Origin: JAUVKT01 sp942491535
Lineage (GTDB): Bacteria; Bacteroidota; Bacteroidia; Bacteroidales; VadinHA17
NCBI GenBank assembly: GCA_942491535.1
Contig: CALOBV010000005.1
Coordinates: 124,001 to 188,000 of the forward strand
DNA length: 64,000 nt
Direction: 5' to 3'
The position numbers were made by a program, and so were the translations under genes. Each line of letters begins with the position of its first letter. The first letter of the stretch is position 1. Under the pieces are notes generated by a model. That model saw nothing but the letters and a program-made list of their open reading frames with translations, had not been told where the DNA came from and made no database searches. Below are positions 8,429-17,832 of this stretch, one piece after another.

Positions 8429-8491
8429 TCGAGACTCAGCTGAGTCACCAAATTATAAGAAAGTCCGTCTGCAGAGACGGGCTTTTTTTGT

Positions 8492-10267
8492 TTAATCTTC
8501 GGAAACTTGCATCAGGAGTTCTCTATAGGTACTGAAGATTCTGGATTTTGACAGTAAGCCTATATACTTTCCACCATCGAGTACTGGCAGGTTCCATGCA
8601 CCGGTTTTTCTGAAAGTATTCATCACTTCTTCAACCCGGTCGGTTTTTTCGATATATGACGGGGGCATAATCATCAGGTCGTTAACAATTGTATCTTCAT
8701 ACTCATCCCTGTTAAACATTATTTCCCTGACACTATCAAGAAGAACTACTCCTTCCAGTATACCATATTCATCAACAACGGGAAAAATATTTCTTTTCGA
8801 TCTTGATATTACATCCACAAGTGAACCAAGGGTGTCGGTTGACTTTACGGTAAGAAGGTCTGTCTCTATCTCCTTACTCCAATCCAGAAGGGCCAAAACA
8901 GCCTTATCCTTATGATGGGTAAGAAGTTCACCCCTTCGGGCGAGCCTTGTATGATAAATTGAATGTTTATCAAAACGTATAACCGTCATATATGACAGTG
9001 TCGAGGTAATAATAAGTGGTATTAACATACCATAGCCACCTGTGATTTCAGCAATCAGGAATATTGCTGTAAGAGGAGCATGCATTATACCTGCCATAAC
9101 ACCTGCCATGCCTACCAGGGCAAAATTGCTCTCAGAAAGGCCGGTATCAAAGAGGGTATTCATTAATCGGGCCACGAAAAAACCGTTCACTCCACCAATA
9201 AACAATGAAGGCGCAAATATACCACCGACACCTCCTGCCCCATTGGTTGAGCTACTGGCGAGCGATTTAAGTAAGCTCAGAGCCGTTAAGAAGATAAGCA
9301 TAAACCAAATATTGCCGGTGAGTCCGGGCAGTAAAATTATATTATTGAACAGGTCTTCGGTTCTGCCATTAAGTAATGAATTAATAGTAGTATATCCTTC
9401 ACCGTACAAGGGAGGCAGAATAAGAATAAGCACTCCGAGGATAAGTCCCCCTGTAATTAGTCTTAGATACTCGTTCTTAATTTTGTCGTACAAACCTTCT
9501 ATAAGCATTGTTGTACGCGTAAAATAGAGCGAGATTAAAGCTGAGAAAAACGCAAGTACAATATACCAGGGAATTGTTCCAAGAGAAAAAGACTCTGTCA
9601 TGGTAAAGTCAAACATAGAACCCTTTCCCATCAGGAAGTATGAAACAGTAGTTGCTGTAACTGAGGAAATCAGCAGGGGAACAATTGAAGCTACAGTAAG
9701 GTCGAGCATCAATATTTCAAGAGTAAATACAATTCCTGCAATAGGAGCATTAAAAATACCTGACACCGCACCGGCTGCTCCACATCCTACAAGCAGAGTT
9801 ACATTCCTGTAATTCATCTTCATCAAACGTCCGATATTCGAACCGATCGATGCACCTGTAAGAACAATTGGAGCCTCGGCTCCAACAGAACCACCAAAAC
9901 CTATTGTAAGCGTACTGGCCACTATGGATGACCAGTTATTATGTGGCTTTATCTTGCTGTTTTTTCTCGACATAGCATAGAGAATCCGGCTGATTCCATG
10001 GCCGATATTTTCTTTTACTATGTATTTGACAAAAATATATGTAAGTGTAATACCAATAAGGGGATAGGCAAGGTAAAGGTAGTTCCATGAACCATCGAGC
10101 CATGTGGTAAGGAAATTCGCTATATAATGAATGCCGTTTTTTAGCACTACTGCAGCGAGTGCACTCAATAATCCCACAACAAAGCTCAAAATATAGAGAA
10201 ACCTTCTATGATCTATATTTTCAACTCTCCACTTAAGGAATCTCCTGATTAATATCGAAAACTTCAT
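8492..10267 (-). CDS. CLC-family chloride channel/transporter with CBS domains (paralogue 1)
   Basis: The 591-aa protein has a CLC membrane core (about residues 20-430) and a C-terminal pair of CBS domains (about 460-585), which usually bind adenine nucleotides. The gating-glutamate loop reads GGSVGAEAP (usually GREGP), and the first selectivity loop is GHGIS instead of GSGIP. The AGIVFTLEILM segment has Ile where ClC-ec1 has the internal proton glutamate E203, hinting at a channel or an altered exchanger. The ion-coordinating Tyr region is kept (SIYHTRLARRGE). It ends at the tRNA repeat array and starts 19 bases after the stop of its paralogue, so the two are probably co-transcribed. Confidence 0.92.
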   Translation of the reverse strand: MKFSILIRRFLKWRVENIDHRRFLYILSFVVGLLSALAAVVLKNGIHYIANFLTTWLDGSWNYLYLAYPLIGITLTYIFVKYIVKENIGHGISRILYAMSRKNSKIKPHNNWSSIVASTLTIGFGGSVGAEAPIVLTGASIGSNIGRLMKMNYRNVTLLVGCGAAGAVSGIFNAPIAGIVFTLEILMLDLTVASIVPLLISSVTATTVSYFLMGKGSMFDFTMTESFSLGTIPWYIVLAFFSALISLYFTRTTMLIEGLYDKIKNEYLRLITGGLILGVLILILPPLYGEGYTTINSLLNGRTEDLFNNIILLPGLTGNIWFMLIFLTALSLLKSLASSSTNGAGGVGGIFAPSLFIGGVNGFFVARLMNTLFDTGLSESNFALVGMAGVMAGIMHAPLTAIFLIAEITGGYGMLIPLIITSTLSYMTVIRFDKHSIYHTRLARRGELLTHHKDKAVLALLDWSKEIETDLLTVKSTDTLGSLVDVISRSKRNIFPVVDEYGILEGVVLLDSVREIMFNRDEYEDTIVNDLMIMPPSYIEKTDRVEEVMNTFRKTGAWNLPVLDGGKYIGLLSKSRIFSTYRELLMQVSED

Positions 10268-10286
10268 CTTTTAAATAAACAACAAA

Positions 10287-12059
10287 TTAATCTTCCATGA
10301 AATTTTTGATCATAGCCCTGTATTCGGAAAATACGTTTGCCCTCGATACAAAACCTATATAACGTCCATCTTCCAGTACTGGCAGATTATAGTGTGATGA
10401 TGTCTGAAACTTATGAGCCACATCTTCCATCGATTCACCGGGTGAAACAGTTGGCGAAGGCATAAACATCAGGTCTCTGACATATGTATCATCATATAAT
10501 TCGGGTTTAAACACTATATGCCTGATATCGTTCACCCATACTACCCCTAAAAAATTGTTATCATCGTCAACAACAGGGAAAACATTCCTCACGCTGTGAG
10601 AAATAACCTCAACCAGCTCACCAAGTGTTGCATCGGGATGGACCGTATTAAAATTACTTTCAATCAGTCTACCGACATCCATCAGGGTAAGCGCAGCCTT
10701 ATCCTTATCGTGAGTAATTAGCTCTCCCCTCTTTGCAAGCTGGTATGTATAAACTGAATTATGCACAAATATACGGGTAAAAAGGTATGATATTGTAGCG
10801 GTAATCATAAGTGGCATAAGAAGACCATATCCTCCTGTAATCTCAGCAATAAGGAATATTGCGGTTAGGGGGGCATGAATAACCCCGGCTATCATACCTG
10901 CCATTGCCACAAGCACAAAGCTGCTTACTTCCAGTTCGAAACCAAAACTGTTTATTACAACTGCAAATAAAAGCCCTGCGTGTGCCCCCATAAATAATGT
11001 TGGAGCAAATATACCACCCACCCCGCCTGAACTAAATGTTACGGAAGTTGCAACAACCTTAAAAATGATCAGGAATACAACGACACCGATTAAAACAATG
11101 AAATTATCTTTTAAACCATAATAAAGGGAATCCTGAAACAGGTAGTCATAATTTCCATTAAGGGCATTATTTATCCCCGAATAACCTTCACCATAAAGAG
11201 ATGGTACAAGGAATACCATTAATCCAAGTAATAATCCACCGGCAAGTAACCTGTTACCCCAGCCTTTTACCTGCTCAAATCTCTTTGAGATAAAAATGTA
11301 CATCCTTGTAAAATATACAGAGGCAAGGCCGGTAAACAGACCAAGTAATAGATAGAATGGTGTATCTGACATTGAAAAGCTTTCGGCAAGAGTGAAATTA
11401 TACAAGACATTCTGACCCAGGAAGAGGTATGAAGTTAAGGCTGCCGTAACGCTTGAAATCAACAGGGGAACAAGCGACGACATGGTAAGATTTAACATTA
11501 TGACCTCAAGAGCAAAAATGGTACCTGCAATGGGAGCCTTAAATATTGCGGCCATCGCTCCGGCCGAGGCACAACCCAGCATAGTAAGAATCTGCTTATA
11601 GCTCAATTTCAGATAGCGGCCTATATTTGATCCGATAGCTGCACCTGTAGCCACAGTAGGACCCTCCAATCCGACAGAACCACCAAAGCCCACGGTCAGG
11701 GCGCTGCTGACAATCGAAGAGAACATATTATGAGGCTTTATCCTGCCATTTGTTTTAGAGATAGCATAGAGAACGCTGGGAATACCATGGCCAACATTTT
11801 TCTTCAGGATAAACCTGGTAAAGATCACGGTAGCCAGAACTCCCACAATAGGCAGAATAAGCAAGAATATATTATTTCCTTCAGATATAAATCCTTTACG
11901 AACAAGCTCCTGGATAAAATGCACAAGATTTTTTATGATAACTGCCGCCAGACCCACAGTAAAACCAATAATCACACTGAGAACCAATATAAAAGGACGG
12001 TCGGGGATTTTTCTTTTTCTCCAGTTAAGTAATTTATCTTTAAGCTCACCCGTTATCAT
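10287..12059 (-). CDS. CLC-family chloride channel/transporter with CBS domains (paralogue 2)
   Basis: This 590-aa protein is collinear with the downstream paralogue over its full length, including the C-terminal CBS pair. Here the gate loop is GGSVGLEGP (canonical Glu and Pro), the selectivity loop is GHGIPSVLYA, and the internal proton-glutamate position is again non-acidic (FALEVIM). Tyr is kept in SVYTYQLAKRGE. Family members conduct or exchange Cl-, NO3- or F-; the His in the GHGIP loop makes the anion uncertain. As the first gene of the pair it probably carries the promoter. A TATATTTG at 12065-12072 is a candidate -7 box but sits very close to the ATG. Confidence 0.92.
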   Translation of the reverse strand: MITGELKDKLLNWRKRKIPDRPFILVLSVIIGFTVGLAAVIIKNLVHFIQELVRKGFISEGNNIFLLILPIVGVLATVIFTRFILKKNVGHGIPSVLYAISKTNGRIKPHNMFSSIVSSALTVGFGGSVGLEGPTVATGAAIGSNIGRYLKLSYKQILTMLGCASAGAMAAIFKAPIAGTIFALEVIMLNLTMSSLVPLLISSVTAALTSYLFLGQNVLYNFTLAESFSMSDTPFYLLLGLFTGLASVYFTRMYIFISKRFEQVKGWGNRLLAGGLLLGLMVFLVPSLYGEGYSGINNALNGNYDYLFQDSLYYGLKDNFIVLIGVVVFLIIFKVVATSVTFSSGGVGGIFAPTLFMGAHAGLLFAVVINSFGFELEVSSFVLVAMAGMIAGVIHAPLTAIFLIAEITGGYGLLMPLMITATISYLFTRIFVHNSVYTYQLAKRGELITHDKDKAALTLMDVGRLIESNFNTVHPDATLGELVEVISHSVRNVFPVVDDDNNFLGVVWVNDIRHIVFKPELYDDTYVRDLMFMPSPTVSPGESMEDVAHKFQTSSHYNLPVLEDGRYIGFVSRANVFSEYRAMIKNFMED

Positions 12060-12120
12060 GGATACAAATATAGAAACAAATTAAGAGTGAGGCAGACTCT
12101 TTTTTGATTAAGTTTGTGAT

Positions 12121-13608
12121 ATGCAAGATGGTATTAAACATATTTCTGGTATTGCCTTGTTTATTGTGATCTCATCTCTGGTAAACCTGATGGGACAGGA
12201 TAATGAGAGTCCCGTCTCACCTCAACTTACGCTTGTTACTGTAGATCCGGCCAGCGGATTTTCACATCTTCACTGGACTCCCGGGGGTTCTCCTGATGTA
12301 GCTGCCTATGTTATCTATACTTACAGTAACAACCAGGGTGAACCAGTCGATACATTATTCGACCCACTGGCTACCAGCTATATCTATACCAAGATATTTG
12401 CAAATAGTTACAGCATCGACTATGTTATTGCGGCACTCGACTCATCTGATAATGTAAGTCCGCTTTCCAACCCTCTGTCAACAATCTTCACAAGCACAGT
12501 GCTGGATACCTGTAATCAGAAAATCATACTCGACTGGAACCTATATAATGATTTTCCGTTCCCGGTGTTGGAATATTCAATCTATGTTTCGGAAGATGGC
12601 GGCTCAGAATTGATTGCCGGAAGCACTTCAGGAATTACAGGCACATTCTCGTTCGAAGATTTTGAAACAGGCCATACTTACTGTTTTCGTGTTGTAGCAA
12701 ATATTGAGGGCGATATTATTTCCTCATCAAACAGCACATGTATTGAGACAGATATTATAAGACCTCCCCTGTGGATAAACGGAGACTATTCAAGGGTTGA
12801 TAGTGATAATAATATTGAATTATCTTTTACCTATGACACTGATTCGGAAATAGAATTATTCCGTCTTGAAAAAGCTGATAGTCGGCATGGTCCTTTCTTA
12901 GCAGTAAGAGACATTTATGACAACACAGGTAATATTATTATACAGGCAGGAACTATTGACGAAAGACCTCTCTATTTCAGGCTTTCAGCTATCAACTACT
13001 GTGACCTTGCCGTTTTGGCTTCAAATATAATTACAGCGATCTCCACTGAGCTGACAATAAACCAGAAAGAAATAGAAATAATATGGTCAGAGTATTTCGA
13101 TTTCAACGGTGGCATATCGGAATACAACTTATACCGAATTATGAACGGGCAAAGAGCATTTATTGCTTCAAATTCTCCTGGCGACACAATTTATCGTGAC
13201 CATCTGGAAAATTTTATTTATCAAAACAATGTTGATAATATCTGCTATCAGGTTGAAGCCCTTGAGAATAACAATCCTTATACCATAAATAACAATAGCC
13301 GTTCACAAATTTCTTGTATAGATACCCCGGTAAAGATATTTGTTCCAAACGCATTTACACCCGACGGAGACCTGCTTAACGAGACCTTTTATCCTTTTAT
13401 CCCCTTCACTCCAAAAAAATACCGCCTCTATATTAAGACCCGATCAGGAGTAACTGTTTTCAGCACCACTGATTTCCTTGAACAGTGGGATGGAACACAT
13501 GGAGGGAAAGCTCTTCAACCCGACGTATACCTATGGTTTATTGAGCTAACAACACCAGGCGGAAAGGAAATTAACAGAAACGGGACGGTAACAATTATTT
13601 TTAACTAA
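12121..13608 (+). CDS. T9SS-exported protein with fibronectin-III-like modules and gliding-motility C-terminal domain
   Basis: The 495-aa protein starts with a signal peptide (residues about 1-25), followed by three or four FN3-like beta-sandwich modules (repeated YxIYxS/YNLYR and CYxVxA patterns). It ends in the type B type IX secretion / gliding-motility-associated domain (VPNAFTPDGDLLNETFYPF ... SGVTVFSTTDFLEQWDG ... PDVYLWFIEL). That ending directs export by the T9SS and surface attachment or release. No enzymatic domain was recognised, so a structural or adhesive role is inferred. A TAAGTTTG -7-like box lies at 12109-12116, so the transcript may be nearly leaderless. Confidence 0.85.
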   Translation: MQDGIKHISGIALFIVISSLVNLMGQDNESPVSPQLTLVTVDPASGFSHLHWTPGGSPDVAAYVIYTYSNNQGEPVDTLFDPLATSYIYTKIFANSYSIDYVIAALDSSDNVSPLSNPLSTIFTSTVLDTCNQKIILDWNLYNDFPFPVLEYSIYVSEDGGSELIAGSTSGITGTFSFEDFETGHTYCFRVVANIEGDIISSSNSTCIETDIIRPPLWINGDYSRVDSDNNIELSFTYDTDSEIELFRLEKADSRHGPFLAVRDIYDNTGNIIIQAGTIDERPLYFRLSAINYCDLAVLASNIITAISTELTINQKEIEIIWSEYFDFNGGISEYNLYRIMNGQRAFIASNSPGDTIYRDHLENFIYQNNVDNICYQVEALENNNPYTINNNSRSQISCIDTPVKIFVPNAFTPDGDLLNETFYPFIPFTPKKYRLYIKTRSGVTVFSTTDFLEQWDGTHGGKALQPDVYLWFIELTTPGGKEINRNGTVTIIFN

Positions 13609-13626
13609 TATTGACAATTCTAAGTG

Positions 13627-13656
13627 TTTGCATTGCCTTATTAATATTTATCTTTG
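13627..13656 (+). promoter_or_regulatory. Bacteroidota promoter of the RelA/SpoT gene
   Basis: TTTG at 13627-13630, 18 bases, then TATCTTTG at 13649-13656. The expected start of transcription is near 13661, giving a leader of about 17 bases before the ATG at 13678. Confidence 0.7.
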
Positions 13657-13677
13657 TATTCGGCGTTATAAAACAAT

Positions 13678-15921
13678 ATGGGGAAGAAAGATATATTCAC
13701 AGAGGATGATTTCACGCTGATCAATCGCGAATACGAAGAACTCATTGAGAACCTGCTCAGGTGTGATAAACCCGGAGATAGGGAATTAATAGGAAAAGCA
13801 TTTGATCTGGCCAATAAAGCGCATATAAATATGCGCCGCAGGTCGGGTGAGCCCTATATTATCCACCCTATAGAAGTAGCAAAAATTGTAAACCATGAAA
13901 TAGGCCTTGGCGCTAAGTCTATTGCAAGTGCCCTCTTACATGATGTGGTTGAGGATACCGAATATACTCTCGACGATATAAGGATGCATTTTGGGGATAA
14001 AATCGCTTCTATAATAGATGGACTTACTAAAATATCCGGCACCTACAATAATGAAAATAATTCCCTTCAGGCTGAGAATTTCAGAAAGATGCTTCTTACT
14101 CTTTCAGATGATCTAAGGGTAATACTTATTAAGACGGCAGACAGGCTCCATAATATGAGAACGCTGGATTCTCTGCCTGAGAGGAAGAAGATGAAGGTTG
14201 CGGGAGAAACAATTTACCTTTACGCTCCGCTTGCACACAGGCTTGGTCTGTTTGCAATTAAGACTGAGCTTGAGGATCTGAGCCTGAAGTATCGACATCC
14301 AAAGATTTACGACGAGATCACCAGGAAAATGAAGCATAGTGAGAAGAGAAATCAGGCAATGATTAACCGTTTCTCACTGCCCATAATTGAAAAGCTGGAG
14401 GCCGACGGCTTAAAATTTGATATAACCGGCAGACCCAAGTCGATATACTCTGTCTGGAAGAAGATGCAAACCAAGAATGTTCCATTCGAGGAAATTTACG
14501 ATATACTTGCGGTAAGGATTGTTTTCGAGGCCCAGCAAAATGTTTCAGAGAAAACAACATGCTGGAATATTTACTCAGCCATCACAGACATATATATGCC
14601 AAAACCAGACAGGTTGCGGGACTGGGTAAGCAGGCCAAAGGCAAATGGCTATGAAGCCCTACACCTTACTGTAATGGGGCCTCATGGAAGGTGGGTTGAA
14701 GTTCAGATTCGAAGTAAGAGGATGGACGAATTTGCCGAAAGAGGGTATGCCTCACACTGGAAGTATAAAGGTGATAGTTCGCAGGAGAGTGAACTTGACA
14801 AGTGGATAAAGAAGATCCGGGAGATGCTTGATAATCCTAACCAGGATCCGATTGAATTTCTGGATGAATTTAAAATGAACCTTTTCTCCTCGGAGATTAT
14901 GGTGTTTACTCCAAAAGGAAATATTATTACACTTCCCAAAGGGGCCACTGCAATTGATTTCGCCTATGAAATACACACCGAAGTAGGTAATAATGCCATT
15001 GGTGCAAAAGTAAATTACAAGCTGATGCCACTGAACACAATTTTGCAGAGTGGCGACCAGGTTGAAATTATCACAAGTGAAAAATCAAGGCCAGCAAGAG
15101 AATGGCTCGACTATGCAATTCTGGCTAAGGCAAAGTCGGCGATCAGGCAATCTCTTAAGGCAGAGATAAAAATTATAAACGACAAAGGAAAAAAGATACT
15201 CGACGATAAACTCCAGGAAATAGGAATTAATAAACCAGGATCGGAGGTGTATAAGAAGCTCCTTACGGCATATGATGTATTTTCTAAAGAAGATCTGCAT
15301 AATAAGGTAGGCTTAGGATCAATATCACTTGATAATATCAAAAAGATTGTTAGAAAGAATCCCAGTAATAAGATTGTGAAATACTGGGAACTAAAACTTG
15401 CAGCACTCCAAAAAACCGAGAAGAAAAATCTTGATAATCACAATATATTCGATAGAAGTGAACCTTACTTTATAAGAGAAAGCATCGATGCTGAAACCCA
15501 TTCATACGAGATTGCCAAATGCTGCAGACCTATACCTGGAGATGAGGTAGTTGGATACCTGTCGCCGGATAATACAATAATAATTCATAAACCTAAATGC
15601 CCGGTAGCTATTAGATTAATGTCGAGTGAGGGTAACAGGTTGGTTTCAGTAAAATGGACCATACATAAAATTGTGTCTTTCCTTGCAAGAATACAGCTTA
15701 GCGGAATTGATAGAATTGGCATTGTAAGCGAAGTTACGGGTATTATATCAGACGAACTGAATGTAAATATGCGTAATATAAACGTTACTGTTCATGACGG
15801 TGTTTTTGAAGGCACCATCGATCTTTATGTACATCACTCCAAGGACCTTAATAACCTGATTCTTAAGCTGGTTAGCATAAAAGGTGTTGATAGCGTAAAG
15901 AGAGTTGAAGATTTTTCATAA
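13678..15921 (+). CDS. RelA/SpoT-type (p)ppGpp synthetase/hydrolase
   Basis: This 747-aa long RSH enzyme makes and degrades the stringent-response alarmone. Domains in order are an HD hydrolase (YIIHPIEVA, ALLHDVVEDT, residues about 45-190), a synthetase (TGRPKSIYSVWKKM, YDILAVRIVF, NGYEALHLTV, WVEVQIR with the catalytic Glu, about 240-370), TGS (IMVFTPKGNIITLPKGATAIDFAYEIH, about 400-460), a zinc-finger-like region (AKCCRPIPGDEVVGY) and a C-terminal ACT domain (about 665-745). The intact HD and hydrolase motifs indicate a bifunctional SpoT-like enzyme. It has its own promoter and is followed at 82 bases by a Fur-type regulator. Confidence 0.95.
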   Translation: MGKKDIFTEDDFTLINREYEELIENLLRCDKPGDRELIGKAFDLANKAHINMRRRSGEPYIIHPIEVAKIVNHEIGLGAKSIASALLHDVVEDTEYTLDDIRMHFGDKIASIIDGLTKISGTYNNENNSLQAENFRKMLLTLSDDLRVILIKTADRLHNMRTLDSLPERKKMKVAGETIYLYAPLAHRLGLFAIKTELEDLSLKYRHPKIYDEITRKMKHSEKRNQAMINRFSLPIIEKLEADGLKFDITGRPKSIYSVWKKMQTKNVPFEEIYDILAVRIVFEAQQNVSEKTTCWNIYSAITDIYMPKPDRLRDWVSRPKANGYEALHLTVMGPHGRWVEVQIRSKRMDEFAERGYASHWKYKGDSSQESELDKWIKKIREMLDNPNQDPIEFLDEFKMNLFSSEIMVFTPKGNIITLPKGATAIDFAYEIHTEVGNNAIGAKVNYKLMPLNTILQSGDQVEIITSEKSRPAREWLDYAILAKAKSAIRQSLKAEIKIINDKGKKILDDKLQEIGINKPGSEVYKKLLTAYDVFSKEDLHNKVGLGSISLDNIKKIVRKNPSNKIVKYWELKLAALQKTEKKNLDNHNIFDRSEPYFIRESIDAETHSYEIAKCCRPIPGDEVVGYLSPDNTIIIHKPKCPVAIRLMSSEGNRLVSVKWTIHKIVSFLARIQLSGIDRIGIVSEVTGIISDELNVNMRNINVTVHDGVFEGTIDLYVHHSKDLNNLILKLVSIKGVDSVKRVEDFS

Positions 15922-16003
15922 GCTACCTGTCTATAATGTTTTATATACTGGTTGGGAATTCAGCAAAAAACAATTAATTTTATTATTTTAATCAAGACTA
16001 AAT

Positions 16004-16459
16004 ATGATTAGTGAAGAGACAAGGAAAACAGTAAAGCAAATCTTTACAGAATACCTTGAAAAGAAGGGACACAGGAAAACACCTGAGAGATTTGCTATCC
16101 TGGATGAGATTTATTCCAGGACAGGTCACTTCGATATAGAGTCGTTATATATCTTCATGAAAAATAAGAATTACAGGGTGAGCCGGGCGACTCTTTACAA
16201 TACCATTGAGCTTCTACTTGATTGCAACCTTGTAATAAAGCACCAGTTTGGTAAAAACATTGCTCAATTTGAGCGAGCTTACCAATGCGGTCAGCATGAT
16301 CATCTTATTGACACTGAGTCGGGAAAAGTTATTGAATTCTGCGATCCCAGAATACACGAAATTATTAATACAGCCTGTGAATTAAATAATTTCAAACCGC
16401 TCTACCACTCTCTTTATATTTATGGCATAAAGAAGGACGGTACAGAGGAAAAAGAATAG
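16004..16459 (+). CDS. Fur-family transcriptional regulator lacking the CxxC zinc site
   Basis: The 151-aa protein has a winged-helix domain (KKGHRKTPERFAILDEIY; recognition helix YRVSRATLYNTIELLLDCNLV) and the Fur dimerisation/metal domain. Regulatory-site ligands are present (GQHDHLI, VIEFCD). The usual structural-zinc sequence after the HDHL motif (CxxCG) reads DTESG, so that site is absent. The family represses iron, zinc or peroxide genes; the sensed metal is uncertain. Placed between relA/spoT and purA on the same strand, with about 100 bases to purA. Confidence 0.9.
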   Translation: MISEETRKTVKQIFTEYLEKKGHRKTPERFAILDEIYSRTGHFDIESLYIFMKNKNYRVSRATLYNTIELLLDCNLVIKHQFGKNIAQFERAYQCGQHDHLIDTESGKVIEFCDPRIHEIINTACELNNFKPLYHSLYIYGIKKDGTEEKE

Positions 16460-16563
16460 TTTCTTCCTGGCCTGTTTAGTTATCAAAAACATACTATTTC
16501 AATAGAAATTAAGGAAAAAAAAGCGTATTTTACTCACTCTTTTTTAATATTAGACATTTGTAT

Positions 16564-17832
16564 ATGAACAAGATAGATGTGCTGCTGGGTTTACAATGGG
16601 GAGATGAAGGAAAAGGGAAAATAGTTGATGCCCTAACTCCTGAATATGACATTATTACAAGATTTCAGGGAGGTCCAAATGCAGGCCATACCCTGGAATT
16701 TAATAATAAGAAGTACATTCTTCATACCATACCCTCGGGTATATTCCACCCCGGGAAAATAAATATTATTGGCAACGGGGTTGTGCTTGACCCTTCGGTT
16801 TTTAAATTAGAAATTGATGCACTGGAATCAGAGGCCCCCGACCTTTTCAAAAAACTGATAATTTCGTCTAAAGCACATCTGATTCTACCAACTCACAGAA
16901 TACTTGATACGGCTTATGAAAAGTCGAAGGGCAAATCGAAGATCGGGTCCACTCTTAAAGGTATCGGACCTGCATATACAGATAAAACAAGTCGCAACGG
17001 TCTGAGAGTTGGCGATATTTTAAAAGAGAACTTCAGGGAGCTCTACGACGAACGGGTTAACAGACATAAGGTTATTCTAAATAATTATGACCTTGACTAC
17101 AACTTAAGTGAATATGAAAAGGGCTGGTTTGAAGGAATTGACCTGATAAAAAAATTTACTATCAGTAATAGTGAATACTTAATTAACAAAGAGTTAAACT
17201 CGGGCAAGAAAATCCTTGCCGAAGGTGCCCAGGGGACTCTTCTTGATATAGACTTTGGTTCTTATCCCTTTGTTACATCATCCAATACAGTTAGTGCAGG
17301 GGCATGCACAGGCATGGGTGTGTCGCCCAGAGCTATTGGTGAAATATTCGGAATCTTCAAGGCATATTGCACCAGGGTAGGCAGTGGCCCCTTCCCTACC
17401 GAACAGGAAAATGACCTGGGACAGAAGCTACGCGATCAGGGATTTGAGTATGGATCTACCACAGGTCGACCAAGGAGAACAGGCTGGCTCGACCTTCCTG
17501 CCCTAAAGTATTCTTGCATGATAAACGGTGTTACACAGCTTTACATGACCAAGGCAGATGTACTTACGGGTTTTAATACTATTCGGATATGTACGGGTTA
17601 TAAGTTTGAAAATAAGATCAGCGAAGAAATTCCTTTTGATCAGCTAAGAACCGGAACTCCCCAGTTTATTGATATTGAAGGATGGGCGGACGATATAAGC
17701 AATATAAGGGAATATAAGTTACTCCCCCTTGCTCTTAAAAGCTATGTATCATTGATTGAGAAGGAAACAGGCCTTCCGATATCTTTAATCTCTGTTGGAC
17801 CCGACAGGGAACAAACTATATTCAGATCTTAA
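16564..17832 (+). CDS. purA: Adenylosuccinate synthase
   Basis: The 422-aa enzyme of AMP synthesis joins IMP and aspartate using GTP. Motifs are LGLQWGDEGKGK (P-loop-like GTP site with catalytic Asp), GGPNAGHT (catalytic His), IGSTLKGIGPAYTDKTSR, LAEGAQGTLLDIDFGSYPFVTSS, and the late YMTKADVLTGF. The ATG at 16564 is preferred to a TTG six bases upstream because family members begin M-x-K/A-D-V-L-L-G-L-Q-W-G. The stop overlaps the stop of the convergent SPOR gene by three bases. Confidence 0.97.
   Translation: MNKIDVLLGLQWGDEGKGKIVDALTPEYDIITRFQGGPNAGHTLEFNNKKYILHTIPSGIFHPGKINIIGNGVVLDPSVFKLEIDALESEAPDLFKKLIISSKAHLILPTHRILDTAYEKSKGKSKIGSTLKGIGPAYTDKTSRNGLRVGDILKENFRELYDERVNRHKVILNNYDLDYNLSEYEKGWFEGIDLIKKFTISNSEYLINKELNSGKKILAEGAQGTLLDIDFGSYPFVTSSNTVSAGACTGMGVSPRAIGEIFGIFKAYCTRVGSGPFPTEQENDLGQKLRDQGFEYGSTTGRPRRTGWLDLPALKYSCMINGVTQLYMTKADVLTGFNTIRICTGYKFENKISEEIPFDQLRTGTPQFIDIEGWADDISNIREYKLLPLALKSYVSLIEKETGLPISLISVGPDREQTIFRS

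Larger units (their letters stand above)
8209..8490 (+). repeat. Triplicated tRNA-Lys 3' end plus terminator (62-bp unit)
   Basis: The unit runs from the T-loop (TCGAGACTCAGC) through the acceptor strand, CCA and terminator. Copy 1 (8209-8270) is part of the tRNA gene, copy 2 (8271-8332) follows with no gap, and copy 3 (8429-8490) follows after a 96-base insert. Copies 2 and 3 share the spacer variant AAATTATAAG, while copy 1 has AGATTAATAG, so copy 3 derives from copy 2 or the reverse. No integrase or mobile gene is near. The whole gene-free stretch 8231-8491 is accounted for by these copies and the insert. Confidence 0.9.

Noticed and set aside
8155..8490. Integrated mobile element at tRNA-Lys
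   Set aside because: The repeats enclose only 96 bases and there is no integrase, relaxase or cargo gene nearby; kept only as a repeat finding.
12083..12105. Hairpin AAGAGT / ACTCTT with T-run before the T9SS gene at 12121
   Set aside because: It looks like a weak plus-strand terminator, but nothing on the plus strand upstream needs terminating and no leader ORF is present.
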